Part shown: positions 22,996 to 34,602 of the stretch, in pieces
How positions within the stretch are numbered: position 1 is the first letter of the stretch
Layout of the letters: every line of letters begins with the position of its first letter
Source: Paguma larvata
Taxonomy: Eukaryota > Chordata > Mammalia > Carnivora > Viverridae
Reading direction: 5' to 3'
Assembly (NCBI GenBank): GCA_030068075.1
Contig: CM057827.1
Coordinates: 70,508,500-70,572,499 of the forward strand
Length of the DNA: 64,000 nt
Translations under genes and position numbers: made by a program
Notes under the pieces: generated by a model
The model's database searches: none
The model's input: only the letters and a program-made list of their open reading frames with translations
Told to the model about the DNA's origin: nothing

Positions 22996-25420
22996 TACAG
23001 CTTTTCAGTGGGATACGTCAGAGATATGGCAAACTGACACTTTCCTACGGCAAATAAAATTAAAGTTCTCTTACTAAATGGTTCTTCTTTAACAAATGCT
23101 AGCACCTAGAACAGTACCCAGCACTTGGGAAGTACTCAGTAAATGCTGAATCAATGATTACCACAAGCATAAAGAAAGGGAAAAACGCATGATTACCAGA
23201 GTTGAAAGAGGTTTTAAAATTAGGTCATGACTTAAGAAAGGCTACTCATTTCAACCATATATAAAAGGAAAAAGACCGTTATTGGAAAAAAACAGCAACC
23301 ACATTTCTTTATTGCTGATGTCAAGTTGGGCAAATCGTGTCTGGAAAAGCTCTGGACTGTCGTAAAGATCTGACTCAGACTTGCTCCAGAGAAATCTTAG
23401 AAGGCTCCCCCAAATCTCTTAGATACTTCCCTCCCACATAATCTCTGTGAGACTAGGTTCATTCTGACCCCTCGGTTAAGAGCGAGCTCATCAGGAATGA
23501 CTGACCTATTAAGTCAGTCATCTTTCCCAAGGAAAACAACTTTACTTTCATGCGACTTCCTCTAAAATCATGGAGGATGACATGGGAAAAATGAAGACCA
23601 AGTAAGGAAGGAAATCTGATTCTTGTGAGGGTAAGAACCAGCAGGTCCAGGAAAAAGAGAATCCCCAAGGTGAATTAACACCTTCTGAGCACCTAAGTTA
23701 TACAACGGGACAATCCATCCCCTCAAGGAGCTTGCAGTCTAGTAGGAAAACAAAGATGTAATTGTTTTAATTATAAAGCCATGAAGTTCTAAAGAGAGAT
23801 AGGAGCAATATGCCCTGAGAGCAGGAGTGATTCATACTAACTAGGGAATGAAGAAAGGTTTCTGGCTGTAGTGCTTGGCTTTGTATTATGATTCCTACAC
23901 AGCAGACGGAATGGGCAGGACATGTGCAAAAAATGAAATATAATAAAATTCAACTGGAATGCACAGGGCATCACATGTAAAGCAAGATGGGGCAGGGAAA
24001 TCTAATCAGGATCAAATCGGGAAAGAACTTCATTCCACATCTGAGTTTATAATTACTGGTGGTAGAACAGGGGCCTTTCTGGCAACATGAATAGTTTGTG
24101 GAGTCAGACATCTACCAGGAGCCCAGTTTAAGATGTGAAGTTGCTCAAGCAGTTCAAAGAGCATGGAAACAATGGGCAGAACATGGAGTAGAATTGAATG
24201 GATAAAATTAAAAACAAAGAGGGGTCCAAAAAAATGACATTCGCCTATCCAAGATCCAACCATTTTTAGGGTTTTGCAGATAGCCATTTAACGCCCCCTG
24301 GTGGATAGGAGACCTTTCCAGCATTAACATCAAGCTACTTCAGATGTTTCACATTCTAACAAAGTTAATACTGAAACCAATGCTATCCAGACTCCTACTA
24401 ATCAGCCTCTGCAGAAATCTCCACCCTATTCTAGCTGAATCTAGTTAGAGCAGACAGACCTCCCCCCATGCCAAATGCTTAACAAATGACACAACAGAAC
24501 AGTATAATATATAAGCAAATGCTAAAGTGGTCAATACTGACCTGAGAATTCAGAATACAAAGCCATTGGAGACGTGGGTTAAGGCTTCAGAGATATATAG
24601 GACACTCATTTCTTTAACCTAAGATTACTGAAGAGAGTACCTAGGTGAGAGGCAATCACAAAATATTCTGGGAACAAAGGTTAATGGTGCAACAGACTAT
24701 ATAAAGGTTTAAATTTAGAAACCCTGTAAGTAATGGAGAAGACTCGAGCAGAGCCAGAAGGCAGGGACACAATGTAGTATCCAAGGAATCTGGATACTGA
24801 TCTGATGTAAGAATACAAAAATGGAGAAATTCGGTGTTAATGTGACCAAGAAACTACTAAACTTAAGGATATTAAATCAGTAAAACCCAGTTAAGTCCTA
24901 ATTAATGGAATGATTCAAAATGAGTTAACTGAACAGATTAAGTGGTAACTGCATGGCTAGGAAAGAGAATATAAACTTTGCCATGATCTTTGTTAGTTAA
25001 CTACTGACTTTTCCCCTCATTTTTTGAGCTTTGGGGTAAAGACAAGAAAAGCTACCCAGATACCCCTAAGAATCTAGTGCTGCTGGTGTGGATAATTCAT
25101 TTGCATGTTAAATTTAATCAGGAGTACACACTGAAGTGCTGTCAGATTACTCATCTGGCCATTCTTTTGCATTCCCGGGGCTCATTTGATTTACCTCAAA
25201 TGCCAATCAGCGCTACATGCTACCCAGAAAACTCATCATCCTCAACTAAATACACAATGTTCCTGTTAGTTGTAATTTTAACTCCTACTCCTTAATTGGT
25301 AAGTGAGAACTTCCCCTCCACAACACCAGCACTTCCACAAAGGAGAATTAACAGCCATCTGGGATCTAAGAGAAAATAGGAAAATAGATAAATAATCCTT
25401 ACACCCAAAAGGCCAAACAG
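22996..25420. other. Intergenic DNA, right part of convergent SLC22A17-PABPN1 interval
   Basis: AT-rich unique-looking sequence with a MIR-like fragment near 23095-23160 (GCACTTGGGAAGTACTCAGT). The CTCF-type motif at 24292-24304 lies here. No coding region was recognised. Confidence 0.7.
24292..24304 (-). promoter_or_regulatory. CTCF-type binding motif
   Basis: The minus strand reads CCACCAGGGGGCG, which agrees with the CTCF core consensus CCASYAGRKGGCR at every position. It stands alone in AT-rich DNA between the convergent 3' ends of SLC22A17 and PABPN1. Motif identity is seen; occupancy is inferred. Confidence 0.6.
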
Positions 25421-25429
25421 TTTTTATTT

Positions 25430-26296
25430 TCAAAAACAACTTTATTCATGACACATATTAAAAAAAAAAACTCCCACCCCCTGAAAATGAGCTAAAAAAA
25501 TAAAGAAAATCCACCTCCCACCTCCCTGTTCCCACTTCCTCCCATTCCCTCCAAATAAAAGGGAAAAAAAGGCAAAGGAAAACAAAACAAAACAAAAAAC
25601 TGAAAAACAAAAAAACACCCCCAAACCCCCCAAAACAAGGTAGTGCATTTCCCCAGGGGGTAGGGGAATTTACACTGGAGCCGCTGGGAGCGGAACGGAG
25701 ATCTTCCGGCTACAGAAACCTGCAAAGAAAGACACTCAAAACAGAAAAAGAAACACAAAAGGAAACAAAATAGATCACCAGGCAATCTGGAGGGGCAGGG
25801 AGCCGGAAAAGAGGGGTGGGATGGGTGGCAGACCTGGCAGGACAGGAGCAGGCAGGAGGGGACTCTGAAAGTTAGGGAGAAGATGGAGGGAAGGTAACAA
25901 GCAGAACAGTTTGGTGTCCTTCCAGAGCCCTGGGTAAAAAAACCCCTCCTACCACCCATGCCCACCTACCCTTGAGCAGCCCCCAAGGTGGTGAAGTGGG
26001 ACAGGGAAACAAGGGGAGCAGCTTGCGCAGTTGAGACGTGTCCATGGCGAATCCCCAGAGTGAATGAGCAGCCCCCTGCCCCACTCCCTGGGCCTTCCCC
26101 TACTCCCCAAAGCAGGTCCCTCCTCAGCAGTTAGTTATGGGATTCTCCCCCCTTTCCACAGTATATCTTTTTTTTAAAAAATATTTTTTTTTCCATCAAG
26201 GTCATCTTCTGTTTTTCTTTTTTTTTTTTAATTCTTTTTTTTTTTTTTCCTTCTTTCCTCTTTTTTTCCTCTCTCTCCTCCTAATACACACTTTTT
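25430..26296 (-). other. PABPN1: PABPN1 3' UTR
   Basis: This region is transcribed but untranslated downstream of the PABPN1 stop. On the mRNA strand it opens with an A-rich segment (fwd poly-T tracts at 26166-26275). It then has GC-rich sequence and a U/G-rich end with many GTTTTGTTTT-type runs near 25580-25620. It is rich in candidate AU/GU-binding-protein sites. Confidence 0.8.
25441..25446 (-). terminator. PABPN1: PABPN1 polyadenylation signal
   Basis: AATAAA on the minus strand lies about 850 bases past the PABPN1 stop. A second AATAAA lies just beyond it at 25423-25428. The resulting 3' UTR length is close to that of human PABPN1. Confidence 0.8.
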
Positions 26297-29200
26297 TTAG
26301 TAAGGGGAATACCATGATGTCGCTCTAGCCCGGCCCCTGGAAGAAAGAAGGAGAGTCAGGTGTTAACATGATCACTTAAGAGTCAGCACAAGCCCCTCCC
26401 CGTGGGCCCTTGCCCCAGTTATAGTGCAGGGAATGGGGGAAAAGAAGTTTCCAAGTATCCTAAAACTGACCCCATTATCTCAGAAATAGTGACACACCTG
26501 GCAAACGGGAGGGGACAATTTAACAGAATACCTTGCCAGAGGCAAAAAAGTGTATTGAGATACAGGGGCAAGAAAACGACTTATTGTTTATCCACTTTTC
26601 AGTTTTCCACAGCTCTATACCCCAGGCCTTCACCATCAGATCCTCCCTAATTCCTGGGAGCAGATAAGTAAATCTTATGAAAAGCCAAGGTCTATATGCC
26701 TATCCTGTCTATGTAAAGGCAGAGAAATGATAATAAAGCAACAACATGGGCATCACTAGGCCCAGAGAAAAGTTAACCTTGTAATATACTGACTCAGTTA
26801 AAGAGTAAGTATCTCCTTATCCTCCCACATGGCTGTTGAAAAGGATCAACTAGCCTCTGGTATTCTTCCAAGGGAGGCTCAATCTTCAAATCCTCCTTAA
26901 CTCTGGAAAAAGTAGCAAATGTCCAAGCAGTGCCTTCACTACTCTGAGACCGTTCTTTCTGGCTTGTTTTGTAAACACCTTCACTGCCACCAACTCTCAA
27001 GGGAAAAAAGGCTGAGGGAAGAACCATCTCTCAGAACAAAGTGGAGAGATGCAGCCCTTATCACCAATTCTTGCTCCAGAAAACGATGATGAGACTGGCC
27101 TCCTGGCCTGGCCTGCAACTACCTTCCTCACCCTGCACAGGCAGGAGACCAAGTCCCTGGAGACCAAGGGGAGGGTAAGTGAGGGAGGTTCCTCAGATCA
27201 AGAAAGAAGGAAAAATACAGGGCTCATGGGAGGGGGGGAGAGGAGCAGCCCATCTATCCTGACCTGTAGACGCGACCCCGGGGCCTGCTGTTAAAACCAC
27301 TGTAGAATCGAGAGCGGGAACTGTTGTAGTTGGTGGTCCGGGCACGGTATCGGGCTCGTGGGAAACCCCGGTCTGTTGTGCTGATGCCTGGTCTGTTGGT
27401 TCGTTTTGGGATCACCTGACATGAGGGATGTACAACAAAAAGCCTTAGAGTAAATCTGGAGAGTTTACACAGAACCAGAACAGCAATGGGCATGGGGTTT
27501 ACCTTGATTTGTCTTCCTCTAAATAGGGACTCATCTAAGGCCAAGGAAGTCCTCACTGACTCCTTGTCTGAGAACTCTATATATGCGAACCTGAAAAGAA
27601 TAATTGTCATCATCCATCTGAAGTTTAAAGCAGTTTTACATGCCAAATCCAATTTTTAGGCATGCTTTACTCGAGTAATAACACATCCACATTTTTAAAC
27701 TACTTTTCAAAAAATTTTTAAATACAAGACTTCCATCCAAATTTCTAGCTACTCTTGGAAAATTATAAAACAGTATCCACAGGGCCTGGATTTCCATATA
27801 GCAGAACTAGCTGGGGTTAAGCAGAAGCTGTCCCTCCCTCTTCTAGTTCATGATCCCACCCACACTAAGCTTCATCTTTATCCAAAGGCCTCTGAAAGCA
27901 TTTATGGGCAACCCCTGATATATATCAACACTAATGCCCCATAAGATGAACACCACTTACTTTAACAGCAAATTAACTTAGTGCCCAATATAAAACATAA
28001 TATATCTATTTTTAAAATGTGATTAAAATGACCTCAATTTACTTCCCTACTTACCCTTTAGGATGGCCACTAAATTTGTCACAGAGTATGGTAACACGGT
28101 TGACTGAACCACAGCCATGAAAGTGTGCTTCCAGCTCTTCTGCTGTTGCACCATAGTCCACCTGTGGGGGTGGAGGGGCTTATGTTTCACAGGTACTGGG
28201 CAAACAAACGCCCATCTTAACATATACCCTGCCTAGCTTCTGGGCTGGGCCACCATATACACCAAGGCAAATCAAATCTGGTTCTTTAAGAAACTAATCC
28301 TTTTCTCTTCCCAATCCCAGAGCCTCTACTGATCACCATTACTTCTAACCTCCTCCAAACCCTCCCAATACTCCCCAAATCCACCACCTATCCTTGAAAT
28401 GTTCCTTTCAATACTCCTAACTAAACAACTCCCAAAACAAGAGCTTCCCCCAATTAGGGCCCTAATACATACATTGCCAACATAGATGGACCGGGCATCA
28501 GCCTCCATCTTCTCTTCAATGGACATGATCACTGGGCCGGCTTTGAAGAAAAAAGAATCAAAGAGAAAACGAAGCTAGTTTTCTACTTGACCAATATAAG
28601 CACTGCTACCACCACCAGTGCTAGAACGAAGGCAAAGATTTTGTCTGCTCTCTTCCCTGCTGTACCCATTATCAAGAAAACCATCTAACACACAATAGGT
28701 ACTCAGTGAACATTTGACAAATCAAGCAACAGATTAACATAGTCCTAAAAATCAGAGAAAACAGTACAGGAATTCCCTCCTGCCCCCAAACCAAGTCCCT
28801 ATTTATTGAATAGCTGAGTGAAATCATTTGAAAAGTGAACAAAATCAAGGGAACCCAAACTCAACATTTCTGGATTAAAGGGAAAGCCCCCTATAGTCGA
28901 GCAATTTCTTAGGACTCCTGACTAAAAGGTCTCCAACTAAAAGAAGAACTATGAGCCTTGAAGGTCAAATGCCAGTTGGAAACCTCCACAAAGAGTAGAG
29001 GTAGGATAAAGAACAAAGAGCAACACATATGTAAAAAGGACAAAGAAAGGCACAAGATTACCAACATCAAAACAGGTTTTTGCCTCACTAAGGTCAGAGG
29101 AACACACAATGGACAATGACCACAGCACCTGCCCGGTAATTGCTCAAACAAGCAGCTCCAAAGTCCCGAGCATCTAATCCCATACAACCCGTGTTCGCAC

Positions 29201-30057
29201 AACCCTTCCGAGGGCCTGGGTTCCGCGTGCAACCGCCAGTTACTCACCATTGCCTGGAGGTGGACTCATATTCATCTGTTTCTCTACCTCGTTCTGTAGC
29301 TCTTTTAGCTTCTCAGCTTCTTCCTCCATCTCCCTGACTCGAGCTTTGATAGCTTCCAGCTCCTACAATGAGTGGATAGGGTATGGAGAAGAGCTTAACA
29401 GGAACCAACGCAGGGGCTGCGCCCAGCTCTCCGTCCGAGCGCATCATGCTCGGCCATTTCTCTCGCCCCACACGCGGGTCACGATGAAAAGAAAAGCAAG
29501 CTACCTTCTCTAAAACAACACTAAGCACCCATAACGCCCGAATCAACCTGGCTGGGCCCCTTCAGGCGGTCGAGGATCCGTCCCCGGCCCTGCCCCAGCC
29601 ACGTTATTCCCCGCCCACCCCCCACCCCCCGCCTGCCTCCCGCTCGCCCGAGCTCTGGGCCTCCCGTAACACGGCCGGCCCTGCTCGTTCGCCCTCCTTC
29701 CCTCACCGGGTCCTCAATGGCGCCGTCCCCCGGGTCACCCTCGACCAGTCCCGGCTCCTCCTCCTCCTCCTGGCTGCCGGGGGCTCCCGAGCCAGGCCCA
29801 GGGCCCGGAGCTCCCGGGGGGGCGCGGGGCCGGGGCGGCTCCTCTTCGGGCTCGGGCTCCGGCTCGGGCTCCAGCAGCAGCTCCTCAGGCTCCAGTTCCT
29901 CAGACTCCAGGCCGTTCCCGTAGTCCCCTGCGCCCCCCGGGGCCCCCTCCCCGGCCTCCCCACCGGCCCCGGGCACAAGATGGCGCCGCCGCCCCGGCCC
30001 GGAGCCCCGACCGCCCGCAGCCCCCGCTGCTGCTGCCGCCGCCGCCGCCGCCGCCAT
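26297..30057 (-). CDS. PABPN1: PABPN1, nuclear poly(A)-binding protein 1, 306 aa
   Basis: Coding exons in transcript order: 30057-29707, 29362-29248, 28540-28473, 28161-28055, 27590-27503, 27415-27264 and 26336-26297. The protein binds nascent poly(A) tails in the nucleus, stimulates poly(A) polymerase and controls tail length. The N-terminus is Met plus ten Ala, then Gly/Pro-rich and Glu-rich segments. A coiled-coil (about 118-150, [20 protein letters not shown]) contains the polymerase-stimulating region. A single RRM spans about 172-249 with RNP2 IYVGNV (174-179) and RNP1 KGFAYIEF (213-220). The C-terminal tail is Arg-rich ([17 protein letters not shown]...[13 protein letters not shown]), is the methylated and nuclear-import region, and ends in TAA. 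Total length equals human PABPN1. Confidence 0.97.
27591..28054 (-). other. PABPN1: PABPN1 intron 4
   Basis: An AT-rich intron between the two RRM exons that split a Gly codon (GG|G). Nothing beyond splice sites was recognised. Confidence 0.85.
28541..29247 (-). other. PABPN1: PABPN1 intron 2
   Basis: This intron separates the coiled-coil exon from the exon that opens the RRM. It has normal GTGAGT and CAAAG splice sites. No embedded RNA gene was recognised. Confidence 0.8.
30025..30054 (-). repeat. PABPN1: PABPN1 (GCN)10 alanine-codon tract
   Basis: On the coding strand, after ATG come six GCG, three GCA and one GCG, then GGG. This gives ten alanines, the normal length and interruption pattern known in human. 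Expansion of this tract causes oculopharyngeal muscular dystrophy in people. Confidence 0.9.
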
Positions 30058-30640
30058 CGCCGCTCAGACTGGGGCCCGCCGCCTAGCGATTGGAGAACTG
30101 CGCCGGGCACGCCGAGGATTCATTAGTCTAGCATCCTGCCCGTCATCACGAGCTAGGACTCCATTGGGGAATATTACTTGACAATCAAATAAGATCCCAC
30201 CCCTAGGGCGGGATATTGCACCAAATTCTCAAATCCCGGTAGGGGAATTGGTCTGTCAATCAACATGTGTCCCACCTCCTCTCAAGTCCTTAGGTAACAA
30301 TACCGCCAAGCTGTGACGACATTCCTGCTTCCCGCCCCGCCTCCAGGCGGATCCGCGAAGTATATGACGCTCGGTGATTGGCTGCTGACTGGGCGAGGGG
30401 AAAGAATCAGTCTTCCGATCGCCTTGCCGCACCGGCCATCTCAGATGCCGATTGGCTCGCGGGATTTGAAGGGCTAACACCCGTTTCGTGACAGGTGAAC
30501 TTTGCCCCGCAACGGACGACCGGGCTTCCAGCAAGGGAAACCCGAGGTCACATGACTAGTCCTTAGGGCAGCCGCCATCTTGACACTACTGGTTGCCAAC
30601 TAGAGGGCTGTTGGAAGGCAGAGGCCGGAAACATTGAGGC
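30058..30640 (-). promoter_or_regulatory. PABPN1: PABPN1 promoter with several CCAAT boxes and a YY1-type site
   Basis: Inverted CCAAT boxes read as ATTGG occur at 30089-30093, 30163-30167, 30377-30381 and 30451-30455. GCCGCCATCTTG at 30571-30582 is a YY1-type site. The region is GC-rich, has CpGs and lacks a TATA box, as expected of a housekeeping gene. It could also act bidirectionally, but no plus-strand gene was recognised to the right. Confidence 0.6.
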
Positions 30641-32195
30641 GGTTTCTGGAATCTGGTTTGCTGACCAGGAAAGAATCAGTAGATGGGATGTTGCTGGAAA
30701 TGGAGATTCTGAATGGCGCTCTCCAGTAAGCTTACTTTTCCAATCCCGGTTATTGATACCACCAGTTCTCCCAAACCAAAAAGCAGGGAGGAATCCTCAC
30801 TCCAGAGCTGCTAGTCCTGTCTGATCTGTCTTCCTTGCACAGGCATACTTTACAACCCCTCTGTTCATGCCCCCAGTTTTAACCTGTTTCTTGGACTGTT
30901 TGCTACACTCCCCTAATAGGTATCTCAGCTTCCAGTGTCACCCTTCCAAGCCTCGCCGCTACCAGAGCAGGCTCCCCTTTGCTGACCTGGTAAAAAAAAA
31001 CTTGACCGTGGCCTTAGAGATCTCAGGACCAGCTTACTTGGCAAATGTTATTTCCACACTTCTCGTTCCAGGGGGTGTACCTGCACCCAGGTCTGTACCT
31101 CTACACGCAGTGTACCCATGTTCACTGCAAACCCCAGCATCACGTCTCCTGCAAAACCTTCCACTAGCCTCCTCTCCTTTCCCATGACAAGCAGGCCTAC
31201 TTCCACTGTGCGCTCAAGATCATTTTGTCCTGCATTGTGGATTTGGAGATGAGTGGCTGGATCCTATTTATATTAGCAGCCCCACCGTGGGGCGATATGC
31301 TTTGCACATAATAGGTGTCTAATAAATGTTTGCATTCAATGGGGATCTGGGGGCCACCCTCATTTTTCAACGCTTTCCCAGCCCCCAGACCTTCCTTCAG
31401 ACCGCAGAGGAATTCTTCCACGCAGGTTCCCAACACACGTTTGTACTCTGAGATAACCAATGAGACCTAGCCCTGGAAAGCAGAGTTTCCCTATTGTAGC
31501 AGTGGTCCTACGCATTTTTTAAAAAGTAAGGAATGACGGTGCTAAGTTTGCAAAAGGGTTATTTGTGGCCAGACCAAGCTATGGTTTGACAGCCACATTC
31601 AAATGAGGCCATTCAAATTAGTTAATCAGACAACCCCAATAGGATGTGTATGGCTGGGGCGGGGATCCCTGTTAGCAAACCCAAAAATCTAAAGCTTCTT
31701 AGTATACCCCATTCTTCCCCTCACCCTCACTTTTTCTCACAAATCCTTACCTCAGGAACACGGGAATTCTGAGCAGTCATAGTTCTTAAAATTTCACTGA
31801 AAATTACTTTAGCAGCCGTTGGAGCTCCAGTGGTCTGGGAGAACTAACTTGAGCACTGAAGACAAACTCTAAAAGATTGTGAAGTTGTTGGAAGAAAAAG
31901 GTTTTCTACTAATCTTAATCTAATTAAGATGTTGATGGTTTTTTGGTGCCTAATTTAAGCTAATCAGGCCAATCAAGGGAATTGTGATTTTTTAAATAAT
32001 GCCTTCAAATCCTTATTTTGTTGAGCACTGATTTTGTAACAGGTACCATCCTAGATTCCTTATTATATCTCATTGAATCCTTCTGACAACTCTATGAAGC
32101 AAATATTTCTAAAACTATACCTTTTTTTAGGGATGAAGAAAGAGTGAAGTAACTTGCCCAAGTCATGGAACTAATTAGCAGTGAGTAGGGGGAAA
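30641..32195. other. Intergenic DNA upstream of PABPN1
   Basis: No gene was recognised. It contains diverged L2/MIR-like stretches, including TAATAGGTGTCTAATAAATG at about 31311, and a MIR-like block near 32030-32180 (CTCATTGAATCCTTCTGACA). A 106-codon open frame at 30867-31187 has no family resemblance. If BCL2L2-PABPN1 read-through occurs, this DNA is intronic to it. Confidence 0.65.
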
Positions 32196-32399
32196 AAGGG
32201 GGGGGCATCTGACCAGCTCAGGTCATGACCTTCCCATTCAGAGTTGGAGCCCTGTGTCAAGCTCTGTGCTGATAGCTTAGAGTCTGGAGCCTGCTTCAGA
32301 TTCTGTGTCTCCCTCTCTCTCTGCCCTTTCCCTGCTTGTGCTCTCTGTCTCTCTCAAAACTAAACAAACATTTAAAAAATTAAAAAAGAAAAAAAAGGT
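32196..32399 (+). repeat. CAN-SINE (felid type), 5' degraded
   Basis: The tRNA-derived body (CAGCTCAGGTCATGACCTTC, GCTCTGTGCTGATAGCTTAG) is followed by GCCTGCTTCAGATTCTGTGT, a CT-rich segment and an A-rich tail. The usual GGGGCGCCTGGGTGGCTCAG head is missing. Confidence 0.85.
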
Positions 32400-32707
32400 G
32401 AGCAGGGAATTCAGAGTCAGCTTTTGAAGCTTAGATCAAAATTACTACAAGGTCTGCTTTAATACACAAAAATTACATTATGTAATGATGTCGAAATTGG
32501 GAAAAGACTAAATTCCAACAATAGACAAATGTTTAGGCAAGTTGTTATTATATCCAAAGATTATTATGCACCTATTAAAAGGTTTACACATGTGTGTAAT
32601 AACATGCAAAAGTAATTGTGAGGCCAAAGAAGTAAATGTAAAATTGTATATAAAGTATGATTAAAGTACGATTAAGATATCTTAATTAAAAAAACATAAT
32701 TTGGACT

Positions 32708-32919
32708 GGGGCTCCTGGGTGGCTCAGTTGGTTAAGCTTCCAACTTTGGTTCAGGTCATGAGTTCGAGCCCCCCTGATGGGCTCTGTGCTGACAGTTCAG
32801 AGCCTGGACCCTGCTTTGGATTCTGTGTTTCCCACTCTCTCTGCCCCTCCCCTGCTCATGCTCTGTCTCTCTCTCTCTCTCAAAAATCAGTAAACATTAA
32901 AAAAAAAAATAAAAATAAG
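32708..32919 (+). repeat. CAN-SINE (felid type) with target-site duplication
   Basis: The head GGGGCTCCTGGGTGGCTCAG is followed by a body, a CT-rich segment and a CAGTAAACATTAAAA tail. It is flanked by direct repeats TAATTTGGACT at 32697-32707 and 32920-32930. Confidence 0.95.
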
Positions 32920-32930
32920 TAATTTGGACT

Positions 32931-33890
32931 AAAAAAAATAAATAACCCGGATTTCAGGAGAAAAAAGGGAGCAAGAGTCAGTTCGATCTTTTCTTTGGTA
33001 ATATGTGCTAAAAGTTTTCAAAATGTTGAGATTCTTAAACGAGTAATTGTATTTCTTATGATCTGCTCTAAAGAAATAATCTAAAAACATTTGAGAATTA
33101 AGACATTCATCAGAGTGAAAAAATGTAAGCAACTTGAATGTCTAAGTGGCACACTCAGGAAAACTATTATACACACATAGATGTAATTTTATATGGTCAT
33201 TATGCCTTCAAAACATTTTTAATGACAAGGAAAAACTGCAGTATAATGGTAAGCAGAATTGTAGTATAGAAAATTGTATATACAGTATGATCATAAAATA
33301 CAAGCACGGATAGAAGATGGGAAAGAAATACGCCAAAATGTTAATAGTAGTAATTTCCGAGTAGTAGGATTATAACTAACTCATAATTTTCTATGTTCTA
33401 CAATTTTTCCACAATATCATGTTATTTTTATTTAAAATTTAAAAACCCTTCAACTTCCAAATTTACTCTTGTAAGCATGATTACTTTTACAAACACATTT
33501 AAAAAGATATTTGGTGACTTATAAAGTAAGACACTTCCCTATTAGATTGTAAACTGAAAAAGGCAGGGATATTATCTTAATTACATTTGTATTCTTATTG
33601 CCCATCACTGTGTATTCAATAAATGCTAACTGAATTAATGACCTTCCATAATAATTTTAATATCTTGCCTGTTGATGCATAGAGAACATCAAAGAGATAA
33701 GTTTCTAAGAATGAATTTGTAAAAAATTAGTACATAATGATGTGAAATCTACCCATTATGAGTAAAATTTTCCTTCATTAATAACCTGTCAATAGAGGGC
33801 CATGGAATTTTGGGAAAACTGAAACTCATTGATGTTGTGCACTAGAAGAAGGAAAAATGTGCTAGTAGAAGTGAATGGTTAGTGAAAAAA
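32931..33890. other. AT-rich intergenic DNA
   Basis: AT-rich DNA with old L1-like and MIR-like phrases (for example TATTCAATAAATGCTAACTG at 33612). It shows no gene and no young insertion. Confidence 0.6.
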
Positions 33891-33900
33891 AGGAGAATTA

Positions 33901-34110
33901 GGGGCACCTAGGTAGCTCAGTTGGTTGAGCATCTGTCTCTTGGTTTCAGCTCAGGTCACGATCTCATAGTTTGTGGGTGTAAGCCCCGCATGCGGCAGCA
34001 TATTGACAGTGCAGAGCCTGCTAGGATTCTCTCTCTTCCTCTCTCTCTGCCCCTCCCATGCACTGTGTGCGCGCACGCTCTTTCTCTCTCAAAATAAATA
34101 AAATAAAAAA
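33901..34110 (+). repeat. CAN-SINE (felid type) with target-site duplication
   Basis: The head GGGGCACCTAGGTAGCTCAG is followed by body, CT-rich segment and AAATAAATAAAATAAA tail. The direct repeats end in AGGAGAATTA at 33891-33900 and 34111-34120, preceded by A-runs on both sides. Confidence 0.95.
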
Positions 34111-34281
34111 AGGAGAATTAAATCAGTAAAAAGGGATGAGGGCAACTCAAGTTCTGTCCAAAAGGGAAAAGTTTTCTCACTAAATAACATAAATACTTGG
34201 CTTTTTGGTAGTTTTATCCCTGCTTTTAACTCTTGCTTTTTTTTTTTTAATCTGCTACAACAATTCTCTGAAATCTAGAAC

Positions 34282-34602
34282 TACATTGTTTAATATGCTG
34301 CCTATTAGTCACAAATGGCTTGAGCACTTGGAACATGAGTAGTCTGACTTGAGATGTACTGAAATTATCAAATATACACAGAATTGCAAGACTCTGTATG
34401 AACAAAAGACTGTAAACTAAATTAATAACTACTTAATATTAATTATGGGTTGAAACTATAATAATTTTTATAATGGGCTAAGTAAAAGATTGCGAAAATT
34501 AGTTTTATAACTGTTCCTTTTTGTTTTAATGAGACTACTAGAAAATGTAAAACTGCATATACGGCTTGCATTATATTTCTGTTGGACAGTGCTGATACAG
34601 AA
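34282..34602. mobile_element. Old non-autonomous transposon-like element, copy B
   Basis: It shares the order of landmarks of the element at 6722-7015: GAGCACTTGGAACATGAGTA, an AT-rich middle, GACTACTAGAAAATGTAAAA, TTGCATTATATTTCTGTTGG and ACAGTGCTG. It is more diverged than copy A. The family is not assigned. Confidence 0.45.

Noticed and set aside
29703..30110. 135-codon minus-strand frame overlapping PABPN1 exon 1 in another frame
   Set aside because: GC-rich shadow of the PABPN1 coding exon; no independent support.
30867..31187. 106-codon plus-strand frame next to the PABPN1 promoter
   Set aside because: No family resemblance, no splice context, and the region shows old-repeat features.
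32708..32919. tRNA gene
   Set aside because: The tRNA-like head belongs to a tRNA-derived SINE with CT-rich body and A-tail; it cannot form a functional cloverleaf.
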